DNA from: Martelella endophytica
GTDB taxonomy: Bacteria; Pseudomonadota; Alphaproteobacteria; Rhizobiales; Rhizobiaceae
Assembly (NCBI RefSeq): GCF_000960975.1
Contig: NZ_CP010803.1
Location: 2,135,944 to 2,199,943 of the forward strand
DNA length: 64,000 bases
Reading direction: 5' to 3'
Below are positions 26,485 to 36,564 of this stretch, in pieces. A program made the translations under genes and the position numbers. Positions within the stretch are counted from its first letter, which is position 1; every line of letters starts with the position of its first letter. The notes under the pieces are model-generated. The model did no database searches. It was given only the letters and a program-made list of their open reading frames with translations, and was not told the origin of the DNA.

Positions 26485-28383
26485 ATGTTTCTAAGTCGCA
26501 GACATTTTCTGGCGGCAGGGACGGCGCTTGCCGGCTCTCTGGCGCTTCCCGCCTGGGCCCAGGATGAGGCGGCGTCCGGCAGCGGCGAACTGCCGCCGCT
26601 TTCCGAGCGGCTGCCTGAAAACCCGCTCGTTCTGACACCGCGTGACAAGCCCGGAAAACAGGGCGGAATATGGAACCACGCGCTCGTGGGAGGCGGGTCG
26701 CTTTCCATGCTTTTCCGCTACCAGAGTTACGAACCGACGGTCCGTTTCACGCCGGACTGGTCCGGGGTAACGCCGAATGTTGCTGAATCTTACGAGGTCA
26801 ACGAAACTTCGACGGTCTACACCTTCACGCTGCGCAAGGGCATGAAATGGTCCGATGGCCATCCCTATACCACTGCGGACGTACAGTTTTGGTATGAGGA
26901 CATCTTTCGCTCGACGGACCTGACCACGACCGGGCAAACCTTCTGGTTTGCCGGCAACAAGCCGGCCGAACTCGAAGTCGTTGATGAGCAGGTGTTCAAG
27001 GTCAAATTCGCCGAACCGAACGGCTTCTTCGCCCAGCAGCTTGCCTGGGCCAACCAGGACCAGATCACGCGTGCGCCAAAGCACTATCTGAGCCAGTTCC
27101 ACATCAAATACAATCCGGATGCCAACGAGTTGGCCAAGGAACGCGGGTTCGAAGGCTGGGTCGCCCTGTTCCAGCGCGAATGCGGACTCCAGGAAGACAA
27201 TGTGTTCTTCCAGAATTCGAAGCGTCCGACCCTCAATGCCTGGAAGTTCACCATCGCGCCCGGCGAAGACACACAGCGTGCCGTGGCGGAGCGCAACCCC
27301 TACTACTGGAAGGTTGATACCGAGGGCACGCAGCTTCCCTATTTCGATGGTATCAACTACCAGATGGTCGCCGATCCCGAAGTGCTTCTCCTGAAGACGC
27401 TGCAGGGCGAAGTCGACATGATGGACCAGTATATCTGCACGCCTGCGAACAAACCGGTTCTCTACGATGCGCAGGAAAGCGGCAATTTCCACTTCTACAC
27501 GCTGAAGGAAACCGCCGCGAACGTGATGGTTTTCCAGCTGAACCTGAACCACACCGACCCGGTCAAGAACGCGCTCTACAATACCCGTGACTTCCGCGTG
27601 GGCCTGTCGCATGCCATCGACCGCCAGGCGATGATCGATGCGGTGTTCGTGGGGCAGGGCGTGCCGGCGCAGCCTTCGATCGTCGAGGGTGATCCGCTCT
27701 ATGTCGAAAGGCTGGCCAAGCAGTACACCGAATACGATCCCGAGAAGGCAAATGCGATCCTCGACGGTGTCGTTCCGGACAAGGACAGCGAGGGCTATCG
27801 CCTCGATTCATCGGGTCGGCGCGTCACCATCATCTTCGAGATCGACCAGGTCCGCACCACCTTCCTCGACATGTTCCAGCTCGCCATCCCGAACTTCAAG
27901 GATGTCGGCATCGATGCGCAGATCCGCACCATGGACCGCTCGTTGTGGGAAACACGGGTGCGCAACGGCCGCGAATTCGATGCGACCGCGCACCAGTTCG
28001 GCGCCAATAGCGGCGTCGCGGCGATGCTCGATCCGCGCTATTTCGTGCCGTTCAACTCGAACTCGCTCTATGCGCAAGGGTGGGCCCTGCATTTCACTGC
28101 ACCAGACAACGACGCGGCCATCGAGCCGCCGGCGGATGTCAAGGCACAGCAGGACCTCTACAAGCAGTTGCTGGCCACCGGTGATCAGGCAAAGCAGCAG
28201 GAAATCATGCTGAAGATCCTGAACCATGCCGCCGACCAGTTTCTGGTCTTCGGCGTCAGCCTGCCGCCGGATGGCTACGGCGTCGTTAAGAACGACATGG
28301 TCAACACCATGCCGGTAATGCCGAATTCCTTCGGCTGGCCAACGCCCGGCCCATCGGCCCCGGAGCAGTTCTTCAAGAGCTGA
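26485..28383 (+). CDS. ABC transporter substrate-binding protein, family 5 (peptide/oligosaccharide type), Tat-exported
   Basis: A 632-residue binding protein. The N-terminus carries a twin-arginine signal (SRRHFLAAG) with cleavage after AWA. Family-5 features are TFTLRKGMKWSDGHPYTTADVQFWYED and FNLNHTD-like segments, then FRVGLSHAIDRQAMIDAV. At about 600 mature residues it is longer than DppA/OppA and closer to the long members that bind oligosaccharides in rhizobia (AgpA type). GGAGGAGG precedes the start. First gene of a long operon containing glycoside hydrolases, so a glycoside ligand is likelier than a peptide. Confidence 0.9.
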   Translation: MFLSRRHFLAAGTALAGSLALPAWAQDEAASGSGELPPLSERLPENPLVLTPRDKPGKQGGIWNHALVGGGSLSMLFRYQSYEPTVRFTPDWSGVTPNVAESYEVNETSTVYTFTLRKGMKWSDGHPYTTADVQFWYEDIFRSTDLTTTGQTFWFAGNKPAELEVVDEQVFKVKFAEPNGFFAQQLAWANQDQITRAPKHYLSQFHIKYNPDANELAKERGFEGWVALFQRECGLQEDNVFFQNSKRPTLNAWKFTIAPGEDTQRAVAERNPYYWKVDTEGTQLPYFDGINYQMVADPEVLLLKTLQGEVDMMDQYICTPANKPVLYDAQESGNFHFYTLKETAANVMVFQLNLNHTDPVKNALYNTRDFRVGLSHAIDRQAMIDAVFVGQGVPAQPSIVEGDPLYVERLAKQYTEYDPEKANAILDGVVPDKDSEGYRLDSSGRRVTIIFEIDQVRTTFLDMFQLAIPNFKDVGIDAQIRTMDRSLWETRVRNGREFDATAHQFGANSGVAAMLDPRYFVPFNSNSLYAQGWALHFTAPDNDAAIEPPADVKAQQDLYKQLLATGDQAKQQEIMLKILNHAADQFLVFGVSLPPDGYGVVKNDMVNTMPVMPNSFGWPTPGPSAPEQFFKS

Positions 28384-28419
28384 CGCCGGCAAAAGACGAT
28401 CGCTCCCGACTGACCGCAG

Positions 28420-28442
28420 CCGGCCCGCATCACGCGGGCCGG
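28420..28442 (+). repeat. Perfect GC hairpin after the binding-protein gene
   Basis: CCGGCCCGC (28420-28428) pairs perfectly with GCGGGCCGG (28434-28442) around a 5-base loop. It lies 36 bases after the binding-protein stop. No T-run follows, so it looks like an mRNA 3'-end stabiliser or attenuator that raises binding-protein expression over downstream genes. Confidence 0.6.
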
Positions 28443-28478
28443 TAACGGCCCCGCTTTACACGAACGGAACCTGAAGAC

Positions 28479-30587
28479 ATGAATTTCATTGACCCGAAAG
28501 CCGCCGCGCATCTCAGAACGCCGGAATGGTACAAGACGGCGACACGCTGGACCCAGTTGACCCTTGTCGAGAACGATCCTGTCAAGTTCGACCCCGACTT
28601 CTGGATCGACGTGTTCAAGCGCACGCGATCGAATGCCGTCTGCCTTTCCGCGGGCGGCTATATCGGCTTTTACCCGTCCAAGGTTCCGCTCCACTACGTC
28701 AGCAAATTCATGGGCGACAGCGATCCGTTCGGACGCCTCGTCGAGGGCGCGCGGGAACTGGGCATGCATGTCATGGCCCGCGTCGACCCGCACGCCATTC
28801 ACCAGGATGCCGCCGACGCCCATCCGGAATGGATTGCCGTCGACAAGGACGGCAATCCGCGTCGGCACTGGGCGATGCCGGAGCTCTGGGTGACCTGTGC
28901 CTATGGCGACTACAACAATGTCTTCATGCCGGAAATCGTCAAGGAGATCACCCGCGACTACGACATCGACGCCATCTTCGCCAACCGCTGGCAGGGGCAT
29001 GGCGTCTGCTATTGCGAAAGCTGCAGGACCCGGTTCAAGTCCGCAACCGGGTTCGATTTGCCGATGACCAACGACGTTGCCGACCCGGCCTGGCGGGCAT
29101 GGTCCGGCTGGCGCCGCGACGTGCTGACCCGCATGGTCATCAATTGGGACAACGACGTGAAGGCGATCCGCCCGCATGCGAGTTTCATTCCCAATATGGG
29201 CGGTGAATCGCTGATGGAATTCGACATCGGTCTGATCGAGAAACATTGCCCTTTCCTCGTCGTCGATCATCAGGGGCGGCGCGGGCTGGAGCCGGTCTGG
29301 ATGGCAGGGCGCAACGCCAAGCGCATGCGTGCCACCTTCCGCGAGCGTCCCGTTGTCCTGATCACCTCGATCGGCCCGGAGGAGGAGCATCGCTGGAAGG
29401 ATTCCGTCACCACCGGCGCCGAGATCGAAAGCTGGATCGCCAACGGCATCACCCACGGCATGCTGCCCTGGTTCACCAAGTTCAATGGCGTTGTGCCGGA
29501 TGAGCGCTGGGTTGCGCCGGTGGCCGACGGCTTCGAGAACCACGTGAAGCTCGATGCCATGTTCGAAGAGACGGTGCCCACGGCCGAGATCGCCATCATT
29601 GATCCGACCACGACGCTGAAGAACTGGGCGCGCGACGAGCGCCGCTCCGCCGAGGGTGATGATCTTGGTTTCTACCACGCGCTGATCGAGGAGAAGCTTG
29701 CCTTCGAATTTCTTTCCGACGAGGCGATGACAGCCGAAAGCCTCGACCGGTTCAAGGTTATCATTCTCGCCAACGCCTCCAATCTTTCCGATGCCCAGTG
29801 CGCGCTCCTGAGAGAATACGCCGCGCGCGGCGGCAGTCTGATCGCCGCCCACGAGACGGGAATGCGCGATGAAACTGGCAAGGCGCGCCGTGCATTCGCC
29901 CTTGGCGACATCTTCGGGGTCAACCGCACCGAGCTATCGCGCGGACCTGTGAAGAACAGCTATATCGCGCTTTCCGGCGAGCATCCGGTCAATGCCGGGT
30001 ATGAGGGCGCCAAGCGTATTATCGGCGGCACGAAGCTTGCTGCGGTCGAAACGCTTCCCGGAACCCAAACCCCGTTTCTCTCCATTCCGGACTTTCCGGA
30101 CCTGCCGATGGAGGAGGTCTATCCGCGCGCCGAACCGACGGGCGCGGCCGTTGCCACCCGAGAGACGGAGGCGGGCGGACGCACCGTCTATATCCCTTGG
30201 AACATCGGCGGTATCTTCTGGGATGTGCTGACCGCCGATCACCAGCGCCTGATTGCCAACGCCGTACGCTTTGCACTCGGCGCCCGGCCTCGGGTCGATA
30301 TTGCCGGGCATTCCGTGCTCGATGTCGCCGTTCGCGAAAGCGAAGACACGCTCGCGGTGCTGCTCTTCAACCTCACCAATCCGATGATGTTCAAGGGGCC
30401 GACGCGTTCGGTCTACCCGGTCGGCCGCCACACGGTATCGGTCGTTGTTCCCGAGGGCCGGTCCGTTCTTGGCGCAAGCCTGCTGATTTCCGGCGAGAAG
30501 GCAGAGTTCCAGGTCGTCGACGGACGGGTGGAAATCGAGGTTCCGTCGATCGGGATTCTGGAAACAATCGAGTTGCGCTGGGCATAA
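28479..30587 (+). CDS. Putative glycoside hydrolase (GHL6/beta-galactosidase-trimerisation type)
   Basis: A 702-residue protein with three parts. Residues about 15-180 resemble the hypothetical glycosyl hydrolase 6 barrel (TRSNAVCLSAGGYIGFYPSK, MARVDPHAIHQDAADAHPEW). A central barrel continuation contains CYCESCRTRFKS. A GATase-like domain similar to the beta-galactosidase trimerisation domain covers about 370-600 (YAARGGSLIAAHETGMRDE), and a beta-rich tail ends the protein. It lacks a signal peptide, so it acts in the cytoplasm on imported saccharides. Acid/base and nucleophile residues are not assignable by eye and the substrate is unknown. Confidence 0.75.
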   Translation: MNFIDPKAAAHLRTPEWYKTATRWTQLTLVENDPVKFDPDFWIDVFKRTRSNAVCLSAGGYIGFYPSKVPLHYVSKFMGDSDPFGRLVEGARELGMHVMARVDPHAIHQDAADAHPEWIAVDKDGNPRRHWAMPELWVTCAYGDYNNVFMPEIVKEITRDYDIDAIFANRWQGHGVCYCESCRTRFKSATGFDLPMTNDVADPAWRAWSGWRRDVLTRMVINWDNDVKAIRPHASFIPNMGGESLMEFDIGLIEKHCPFLVVDHQGRRGLEPVWMAGRNAKRMRATFRERPVVLITSIGPEEEHRWKDSVTTGAEIESWIANGITHGMLPWFTKFNGVVPDERWVAPVADGFENHVKLDAMFEETVPTAEIAIIDPTTTLKNWARDERRSAEGDDLGFYHALIEEKLAFEFLSDEAMTAESLDRFKVIILANASNLSDAQCALLREYAARGGSLIAAHETGMRDETGKARRAFALGDIFGVNRTELSRGPVKNSYIALSGEHPVNAGYEGAKRIIGGTKLAAVETLPGTQTPFLSIPDFPDLPMEEVYPRAEPTGAAVATRETEAGGRTVYIPWNIGGIFWDVLTADHQRLIANAVRFALGARPRVDIAGHSVLDVAVRESEDTLAVLLFNLTNPMMFKGPTRSVYPVGRHTVSVVVPEGRSVLGASLLISGEKAEFQVVDGRVEIEVPSIGILETIELRWA

Positions 30588-30658
30588 TTGACGCCCAGCC
30601 TTAGACAGCCGGCCCCGAAAGCCGGAAGACATAATGCTGGCGCGGTGGGAGGACGCTG

Positions 30659-31648
30659 ATGCTACGATATATCGTCATGCGGATTATCTATATGGTTCCG
30701 ACCCTGTTCGGGATCTCGGTGATCGCATTTGTCATCATTCAGTTGCCGCCGGGTGACTATATCACCTCGCTTCTCGCCTCGATGAGCGACAGCGGCCAGG
30801 CTGTCGATCCTTCCGAGATCGCCCGCCTGCGTGCAGCCTACGGCCTCGATGACCCGGCCTATATCCAGTACATCAAATGGATTTCAGGCATCCTGCTGCA
30901 TGGTGACTTCGGCTATTCCTTCGAATGGGGGCGGCCGGTGAGCGAGCTCATCTGGGAGCGGCTGGGCTCGACGCTTGCCGTTTCCGTGGCGTCGCTACTG
31001 TTCGTCTGGGCCGTATCGCTGCCGATCGGCATCTATTCGGCGGTGAAGCGTCATTCGCTCGGCGATCACGTTTTCACCTTCCTCGGTTTCCTCGGCCTCG
31101 CCATCCCGAACTTCATCCTGGCGCTGACGCTGATGTATTTCTCCTACAAGGTCATGGGCCAGAGCGTCGGCGGGCTGTTTTCGCCGGAATATGCCCATGC
31201 CGAATGGTCGTGGGGCAAGTTCACCGATCTTCTGGCGCATCTGTGGATCCCGGTGATCGTCATCGGCACTGCGGGCACCGCCTCGCTCATCAGGATATTG
31301 CGCGCCAACCTGACGGACGAGCTCAACAAGCCCTATTACATTACCGCTCGTGCCAAGGGGCTGCATCCGACGAAGGCGCTGATCAAGTATCCGGTACGCA
31401 TCGCGCTCAATCCGTTCGTCTCGGCGATCGGCTGGGTGCTGCCGAACCTGATCTCGGGCGTCACCATCACTGCCATCGTCCTCAACCTTCCGACGGCCGG
31501 CCCGCTTCTCCTGCGCGCGCTGATCTCGCAGGACATGTACCTCGCCGGCTCCTTCATTCTTCTCATGGGCGTTCTCACCCTGATCGGCATGCTGATCTCC
31601 GATCTGCTGCTTGCGATGCTCGATCCCCGGATAAGGTTTGACCAATGA
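30659..31648 (+). CDS. ABC transporter permease, DppB-like
   Basis: A 329-residue permease with six membrane segments, the N-terminal MLRYIVMRIIYMVPTLFGI signature and a cytoplasmic loop with YYITARAKGLHPTKALIKY followed by PVRIALNPFVSAIGW. GGGAGGA precedes the start. It overlaps the DppC-like gene by four bases (ATGA). Confidence 0.95.
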   Translation: MLRYIVMRIIYMVPTLFGISVIAFVIIQLPPGDYITSLLASMSDSGQAVDPSEIARLRAAYGLDDPAYIQYIKWISGILLHGDFGYSFEWGRPVSELIWERLGSTLAVSVASLLFVWAVSLPIGIYSAVKRHSLGDHVFTFLGFLGLAIPNFILALTLMYFSYKVMGQSVGGLFSPEYAHAEWSWGKFTDLLAHLWIPVIVIGTAGTASLIRILRANLTDELNKPYYITARAKGLHPTKALIKYPVRIALNPFVSAIGWVLPNLISGVTITAIVLNLPTAGPLLLRALISQDMYLAGSFILLMGVLTLIGMLISDLLLAMLDPRIRFDQ

Positions 31649-32844
31649 GCGACAATATCTTCCAGGAAACGGCGCTTCATGAGCCAAGGGAGCATGAAAC
31701 ACTGGATCGTCCCGCGATCACGCCACTGAAAAAAGGTGCGGCGAGAGATGGCGATGCTGCTGCGGGCCAGTGGACCCTGATCTGGTACAAATTTGCCAAG
31801 GACAGGCTGGCGATCTTTGCTGGCATTGTCATCCTTTGCCTTTATCTGATCGGCATATTCGCGGAGTTTCTCGCTCCCAATCTGGCGCAGACGGCCCGTC
31901 CGCAATATTCCTACGCTCCGCCGCAAACGATCTCCTTCTTCGCCAAAGGCGAGGACGGCAAACGCAAGTTCCTGCCGCATGTGAAGGGCTACAGCGTCAC
32001 CATCGACCAGGCATCGCTGCGCCGTTCCTTCGTTGTCGACGACACAAAAGTCGTGCCGATCGGCTTCTTCGTGCGGGGACCCGAATATAGGATGTGGGGG
32101 CTTATCCCCTCCAATCTGCACCTTGTCGGACCGCTGAAAGCGAACGATCCGTTCTATCTTCTCGGCGCCGACAAGCTCGGCCGCGACCTATTCAGCCGGG
32201 TCATCTATGGCACCCGCGTATCGATGTCGATCGGTCTCATCGGTGTCTCGATCAGCCTGATGCTCGGTGTCGTGATGGGGGCGCTCTCGGGTTATTACGG
32301 CGGCTGGGTGGACATGCTGATCCAGCGCATCATCGAGGTCATCTCGGCGATGCCGACCATCCCGCTCTGGCTAGGGCTCGCGGCTGCCATTCCGGTCTCG
32401 CTCGCACCGCTCAAGGTCTATTTCCTGATCACGCTGATCGTGTCGCTGCTCGGCTGGACCGCGCTTGCCCGTGAGGTACGCGGACGCTTCTTCGCGCTGA
32501 GGGGCGACGACTTCGTCACCGCTGCCAGGCTCGACGGCTCCAACGAGCGGCGGATCATCTTCCGCCACATCCTGCCGTCGCTGACGAGCCACATTCTTGC
32601 GGTCGTCACGCTGGCCCTGCCGACCATGATCGTCGCGGAGACAGCACTCTCCTTCCTCGGCGTCGGGCTGAAGCCGCCGGTCGTTTCATGGGGCGTGCTG
32701 CTGCAGGATGCGCAAAACATTCGCACCATTTCGACGGCGCCGTGGCTCCTGATCTGGCCTGCAGGCGCGGTCGTGCTCGCTGTGCTCTCCTTCAACTTCC
32801 TCGGCGACGGCCTGCGCGATGCCGCCGATCCCTATGACAGCTGA
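31645..32844 (+). CDS. ABC transporter permease, DppC-like with long N-terminal periplasmic insert
   Basis: A 399-residue permease, about 100 residues longer than DppC. After the first membrane segment (about residues 50-72) there is an extra periplasmic region up to about residue 190 (QYSYAPPQTISFFAKGEDGKRKF and onward). The standard LLGADKLGRDLFSRVIYGTRVS segment and five further membrane helices follow. The coupling loop contains FVTAARLDGSNERRIIFRH. Such inserts are seen in oligosaccharide-type members of this class and may shape docking of the large binding protein. Confidence 0.93.
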   Translation: MSDNIFQETALHEPREHETLDRPAITPLKKGAARDGDAAAGQWTLIWYKFAKDRLAIFAGIVILCLYLIGIFAEFLAPNLAQTARPQYSYAPPQTISFFAKGEDGKRKFLPHVKGYSVTIDQASLRRSFVVDDTKVVPIGFFVRGPEYRMWGLIPSNLHLVGPLKANDPFYLLGADKLGRDLFSRVIYGTRVSMSIGLIGVSISLMLGVVMGALSGYYGGWVDMLIQRIIEVISAMPTIPLWLGLAAAIPVSLAPLKVYFLITLIVSLLGWTALAREVRGRFFALRGDDFVTAARLDGSNERRIIFRHILPSLTSHILAVVTLALPTMIVAETALSFLGVGLKPPVVSWGVLLQDAQNIRTISTAPWLLIWPAGAVVLAVLSFNFLGDGLRDAADPYDS

Positions 32845-32856
32845 CGGGAGATGATG

Positions 32857-34575
32857 ATGACACCCCAGACCATCGTTCACGATCATGAAGGCTTCGGTGA
32901 TGCCGTGCTGCAGGTGAAGAACCTGTCCATCGATTTTCATCTTCGCCAGCACATTCTCCACGCCGTTCGCGACGTGACCTTCGATCTCCATCGCGGCAAG
33001 ACGCTGGCGCTGGTCGGCGAAAGCGGCTCCGGCAAGTCGGTGACGGCGCGCTCGCTGCTGAAGATCGTCGACAAGGCGGCAAGGATCACCAGCGGCACGA
33101 TCGTGCTGGATACCGATGGCAAGCCGGTCGATATCCACGCGCTGCCGGACGAGGGCAAGGAAATCCGCGCCATTCGCGGCGGCCGCATCTCGCTGATCTT
33201 CCAGGAGCCGATGAGCTCGCTCTCGCCGGTGCACACGATCGGCGACCAGATCATCGAGGCGCTGAGGCTTCACCGCAACATGAGCAAGGCGGAAGCGCGG
33301 GCGGAGACGATCAACCTCCTCTCTCAGGTGGAAATTCCGAACCCGGAGGCGATGATCGATCGCTATACCTTCGAGTTTTCGGGCGGCATGCGCCAAAGGG
33401 CGATGATCGCCATGTCACTCGCCTGCGATCCCGACATTCTGATTGCCGACGAGCCGACCACCGCGCTTGATGTGACGACGCAGGCGGAAATTCTCGACCT
33501 GATCAAGCGGCTGCAGGTCGAACGCGGCATGGCGATGCTGCTGATCACGCACGATCTCGGTGTGGTCGCGGAGGTTGCCGACGAGGTGGCGGTGATGCGC
33601 TTCGGCGTGATCGTCGAGCGCGGGCCGGTGGACGAAATCTTCTATCATGCCCGCCATCCCTATACGCGCCAGCTCCTGTCTTCGACGGTGCGGCTCGAGA
33701 AGCCGCGCGTTGCGGATGAGGGCCGGACGGCAGTGAGGGACGATATCGTTCTGTCGGTACGCAATCTCACCAAGCTGTTTGGCGCCGGTGCCGGCAAGAA
33801 GGGGTTCATCCTGAGGGCCGTGGACGACGTTTCTTTCGATCTCAGGCGTGGCGAAAACCTTGGCATCGTCGGCGAGAGCGGTTCGGGCAAGACCACGATG
33901 GGCCGGCTGATCCTGCGCGTCCTCGACCCGACGTCCGGCTCGGTCGTCTATCGCCCCGGCGATGGCACCGAGACCGAGGTGACGACGCTCGACAAGCAGG
34001 CCTTGCGCGGCTTCCACCGGCAGGTGCGGCTCGTGTTTCAGGACCCGTTCGCCTCGCTGAACCCGCGCATGACCGTCAAGCAGGTCGTCGGTGATCCGCT
34101 GGTGGTCGAGGGCAAGCTGTCAGGCCGGCAAATCGAGCAGAAGGTCGGCGACCTGCTCGAACTCGTCGGCCTCGACCGCTCCGCCATGGAGCGTTATCCT
34201 CATGCATTCTCGGGCGGCCAGCGGCAGAGGATCGGCATTGCCCGTGCACTTGCGCTCGATCCGAAGGTGATCATTGCCGACGAGGCCACCTCGGCGCTCG
34301 ACGTCTCGATCAGGGCACAGATCCTCGATCTGCTGCTCGACCTGCAAAAGCGCCTCGACCTCTCATACATCTTCATCGCCCACGATATCTCGGTGGTTCG
34401 CTATTTCTGCGACCGGGTGGCGGTGATGCACCGGGGCCGGCTGGTGGAACTCGGCAGTGCCGAACAGATCTGCACCGCGCCGCAAGAGGATTACACCAGA
34501 AGCCTGATTTCCGCCGTGCCCAATCCGGACCCGCGCAACAAGCGCATGCTGCACAGAACCAGATACGTTGCCTGA
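32857..34575 (+). CDS. Fused ABC ATPase, DppD-DppF-like
   Basis: A 572-residue single protein containing both ATPase domains of a peptide-class importer. The first has Walker A GESGSGKS near residue 53, [27 protein letters not shown] as signature and Walker B. The second, starting near 300, has [33 protein letters not shown] and [11 protein letters not shown]. Three ATGs are in tandem; the third (32857) is six bases after GGGAG and is preferred over 32851. The hydroxypyruvate-isomerase-like gene follows 10 bases later. Confidence 0.93.
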   Translation: MTPQTIVHDHEGFGDAVLQVKNLSIDFHLRQHILHAVRDVTFDLHRGKTLALVGESGSGKSVTARSLLKIVDKAARITSGTIVLDTDGKPVDIHALPDEGKEIRAIRGGRISLIFQEPMSSLSPVHTIGDQIIEALRLHRNMSKAEARAETINLLSQVEIPNPEAMIDRYTFEFSGGMRQRAMIAMSLACDPDILIADEPTTALDVTTQAEILDLIKRLQVERGMAMLLITHDLGVVAEVADEVAVMRFGVIVERGPVDEIFYHARHPYTRQLLSSTVRLEKPRVADEGRTAVRDDIVLSVRNLTKLFGAGAGKKGFILRAVDDVSFDLRRGENLGIVGESGSGKTTMGRLILRVLDPTSGSVVYRPGDGTETEVTTLDKQALRGFHRQVRLVFQDPFASLNPRMTVKQVVGDPLVVEGKLSGRQIEQKVGDLLELVGLDRSAMERYPHAFSGGQRQRIGIARALALDPKVIIADEATSALDVSIRAQILDLLLDLQKRLDLSYIFIAHDISVVRYFCDRVAVMHRGRLVELGSAEQICTAPQEDYTRSLISAVPNPDPRNKRMLHRTRYVA

Positions 34576-34585
34576 GGAGTTTTCG

Positions 34586-35362
34586 ATGCCGAAATTTGCC
34601 GCCAATCTTTCGTTTCTCTACGCCGACCGGCCGTTTCTCGACCGCATTGCAGCGGCCGCAAAGGATGGCTTTCCGGCGGTCGAATATGTGGGGCCTTACG
34701 ATTTCCCGGAAGAGAAAGTCGCTGCCGCGCTGAAGGCCGCGAATGTGAAGCAGGCGCTGTTCAACCTGCCGGCCGGCGACTGGGCTGGCGGCGAGCGCGG
34801 CATCGGTTGCCTGCCGGACCGGGTGGAGGAATTCAAGGCGGGCGTGGACAAGGCGATTTCCTACGCCAAGGCGCTCGGCTGCCCGAAGGTCAACTGCCTT
34901 GCCGGCATCGCGCCGAGGGGCGTTGCGTCGGAAATGCTTGAGGAAACGCTGGTCGAAAACCTGAAATACGCTGCGCCGCGCCTTGCTGAGGTTGGCGTCA
35001 AGCTGCTGCTCGAGCCGATCAACCTGCGCGACATTCCGGGCTTCTTCGTTTCGACCACGGACCATGCCGAGCGCATTCTGGATGCCGTCGGCTCCGACAA
35101 CCTATTTATCCAGTACGATATCTATCACACGCAGGTGATGCAGGGCGACCTTGCCGAGACGTATCGGCGTCTGAAGGCAAAGATCGCCCATGTGCAGCTC
35201 GCCGACAATCCGGGGCGTCACGAACCGGGCACGGGTGAGATCAATTATCCCTATCTTTTCAACATGCTGAATGCAGAGGGCTATGACGGCTTCATCGGCT
35301 GCGAATACAAGCCCGCCGCCGGCACAAGCGAAGGCCTCGGCTGGATGAAGCCCTGGCGCTAA
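34586..35362 (+). CDS. Hydroxypyruvate isomerase/OtnI-like TIM-barrel isomerase
   Basis: A 258-residue xylose-isomerase-like barrel. FAANLSFLYADRPFLDRIAAAAKDGFPAVEYVGPYDFP is the N-terminal region found in Hyi proteins; metal/catalytic Glu is in LLLEPIN and the second Glu in GCEYKPAAGT, with a central GHVQ-like stretch (IAHVQLADNPGRHEPGTGEI). Known relatives interconvert hydroxypyruvate and tartronate semialdehyde, or 2-oxo-tetronates in the OtnI group. It is 11 bases before a GarR-like reductase, which would reduce tartronate semialdehyde to glycerate. Confidence 0.88.
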   Translation: MPKFAANLSFLYADRPFLDRIAAAAKDGFPAVEYVGPYDFPEEKVAAALKAANVKQALFNLPAGDWAGGERGIGCLPDRVEEFKAGVDKAISYAKALGCPKVNCLAGIAPRGVASEMLEETLVENLKYAAPRLAEVGVKLLLEPINLRDIPGFFVSTTDHAERILDAVGSDNLFIQYDIYHTQVMQGDLAETYRRLKAKIAHVQLADNPGRHEPGTGEINYPYLFNMLNAEGYDGFIGCEYKPAAGTSEGLGWMKPWR

Positions 35363-35373
35363 GGAGTGAGCAC

Positions 35374-36243
35374 ATGAACATCGGATTTATCGGCCTCGGC
35401 CTCATGGGGCGCCCGATGGCGGCGCATCTGATCGACGCCGGCCATGAACTGTTCGTCAACCGGGTCAAGCCGGTGTCTGAATTCCTCGTCGAGAATGGAG
35501 CGGTTGCCTGCGACACGCCGAGGGCCGTCGCCGAGGCCGCCGACATCATCATTACCATCGTGCCGGATACGCCGGACGTCGAAGCCGTCCTCTTCGGCGA
35601 GAACGGCGTGGCGGAGGGTCTTTCCGAAGGCAAGATGGTCATCGACATGAGCTCGATCTCGCCCGTCGAAACCAAGACCTTCGCCGAAAGGATCGGGGTA
35701 AAGGGCTGCGGCTATCTCGATGCGCCGGTCTCCGGCGGCGAGGTCGGGGCGAAGAACGCGGCGCTGACGATCATGGTTGGTGGCTCGGAGGCCGATTTCG
35801 AACGCGGCAAGCTGCTATTCGAGGCCATGGGCAAGACCATCACCCATGTCGGCCCGGTCGGTGACGGCCAGACCGCCAAGGTCGCCAACCAGATCATCGT
35901 CGGGCTGACCATCGAGGCAGTCGCGGAAGGCCTACTGTTTGCGAAGAAGGCGGGCGCCGATCCTGCCAAGGTGCGCGAGGCGCTGATGGGCGGTTTCGCC
36001 GGCTCGACGATCATGAAGGTTCACGGCGAACGCATGATCGAACGCACCTTCGAGCCCGGCTTCCGCATTCGCCTCCACCGCAAGGACATGGCGCTTGCTG
36101 TCAATGCCGCGCGCGACATCGGTCTCGCCCTGCCCAATTCGGCAGCGACCGAGCAACTGATGAACGCCGCGATCGCCAGGGGCGACGGCGATGATGACCA
36201 TTCAGCACTGATCAAGACGCTGGAGGCGTTGGCGGGGTTGTGA
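35374..36243 (+). CDS. garR: 2-hydroxy-3-oxopropionate (tartronate semialdehyde) reductase-like
   Basis: A 289-residue beta-hydroxyacid dehydrogenase. The N-terminal NAD(P)-binding segment is MNIGFIGLGLMGRPMAAHL. The substrate-binding DAPVSGGEVGA motif lies near residue 116, and the catalytic Lys is in GDGQTAKVANQIIVG near residue 170. GarR/GlxR reduces tartronate semialdehyde to D-glycerate. AAGGAG precedes the start. No glyoxylate carboligase (gcl) gene is present, so with the upstream Hyi-like gene it may handle a C3/C4 fragment of the imported glycoside instead. Confidence 0.9.
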   Translation: MNIGFIGLGLMGRPMAAHLIDAGHELFVNRVKPVSEFLVENGAVACDTPRAVAEAADIIITIVPDTPDVEAVLFGENGVAEGLSEGKMVIDMSSISPVETKTFAERIGVKGCGYLDAPVSGGEVGAKNAALTIMVGGSEADFERGKLLFEAMGKTITHVGPVGDGQTAKVANQIIVGLTIEAVAEGLLFAKKAGADPAKVREALMGGFAGSTIMKVHGERMIERTFEPGFRIRLHRKDMALAVNAARDIGLALPNSAATEQLMNAAIARGDGDDDHSALIKTLEALAGL

Positions 36244-36306
36244 GCCGGCGATCTTCGCCCCTCGACGCAGGATAACCGCATGCTGCCTTGCGGCTTGCTC
36301 CCAATA

Positions 36307-36448
36307 CTCTCTCCCGCTGGCGGGAGAGATGCCCCGAAAGGGGCAGTGAGGGTGAAGCAGCGTTTCGGTCCGCGAAGGCGAGCGCGAGGATGGTCTCCCC
36401 CCTCACTGTCGCTTTCGCGACATCTCTCCCCTCTGGGGCGAGAAGGTT
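36307..36448. repeat. RIME-like intergenic mosaic palindrome
   Basis: Nested inverted repeats: CTCTCCCGC/GCGGGAGAG (36309-36328), GCCCC/GGGGC (36331-36344), CAGTGAGGG (36344-36352) with CCCTCACTG (36400-36408), GTCGC/GCGAC (36408-36421) and CCCC/GGGG (36428-36438) followed by CGAGAAGG. The wording (CTCTCCC..., ...GGGGCGAGAAGG) is that of the Rhizobium-specific intergenic mosaic elements. It fills the 321-bp gap between the garR-like and GH42 genes, the only large gap in this operon. Confidence 0.75.
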
Positions 36449-36564
36449 TTGGGGGCTCTGCGGTGAAGCCCGCCGGAGTTCGGCGTCACATCTGTATGGC
36501 GCAAGTCGAGGAGAGGCGCGGGATAAAACCGCCGACCCTTTCGAGATAATATGATGAGGACACC

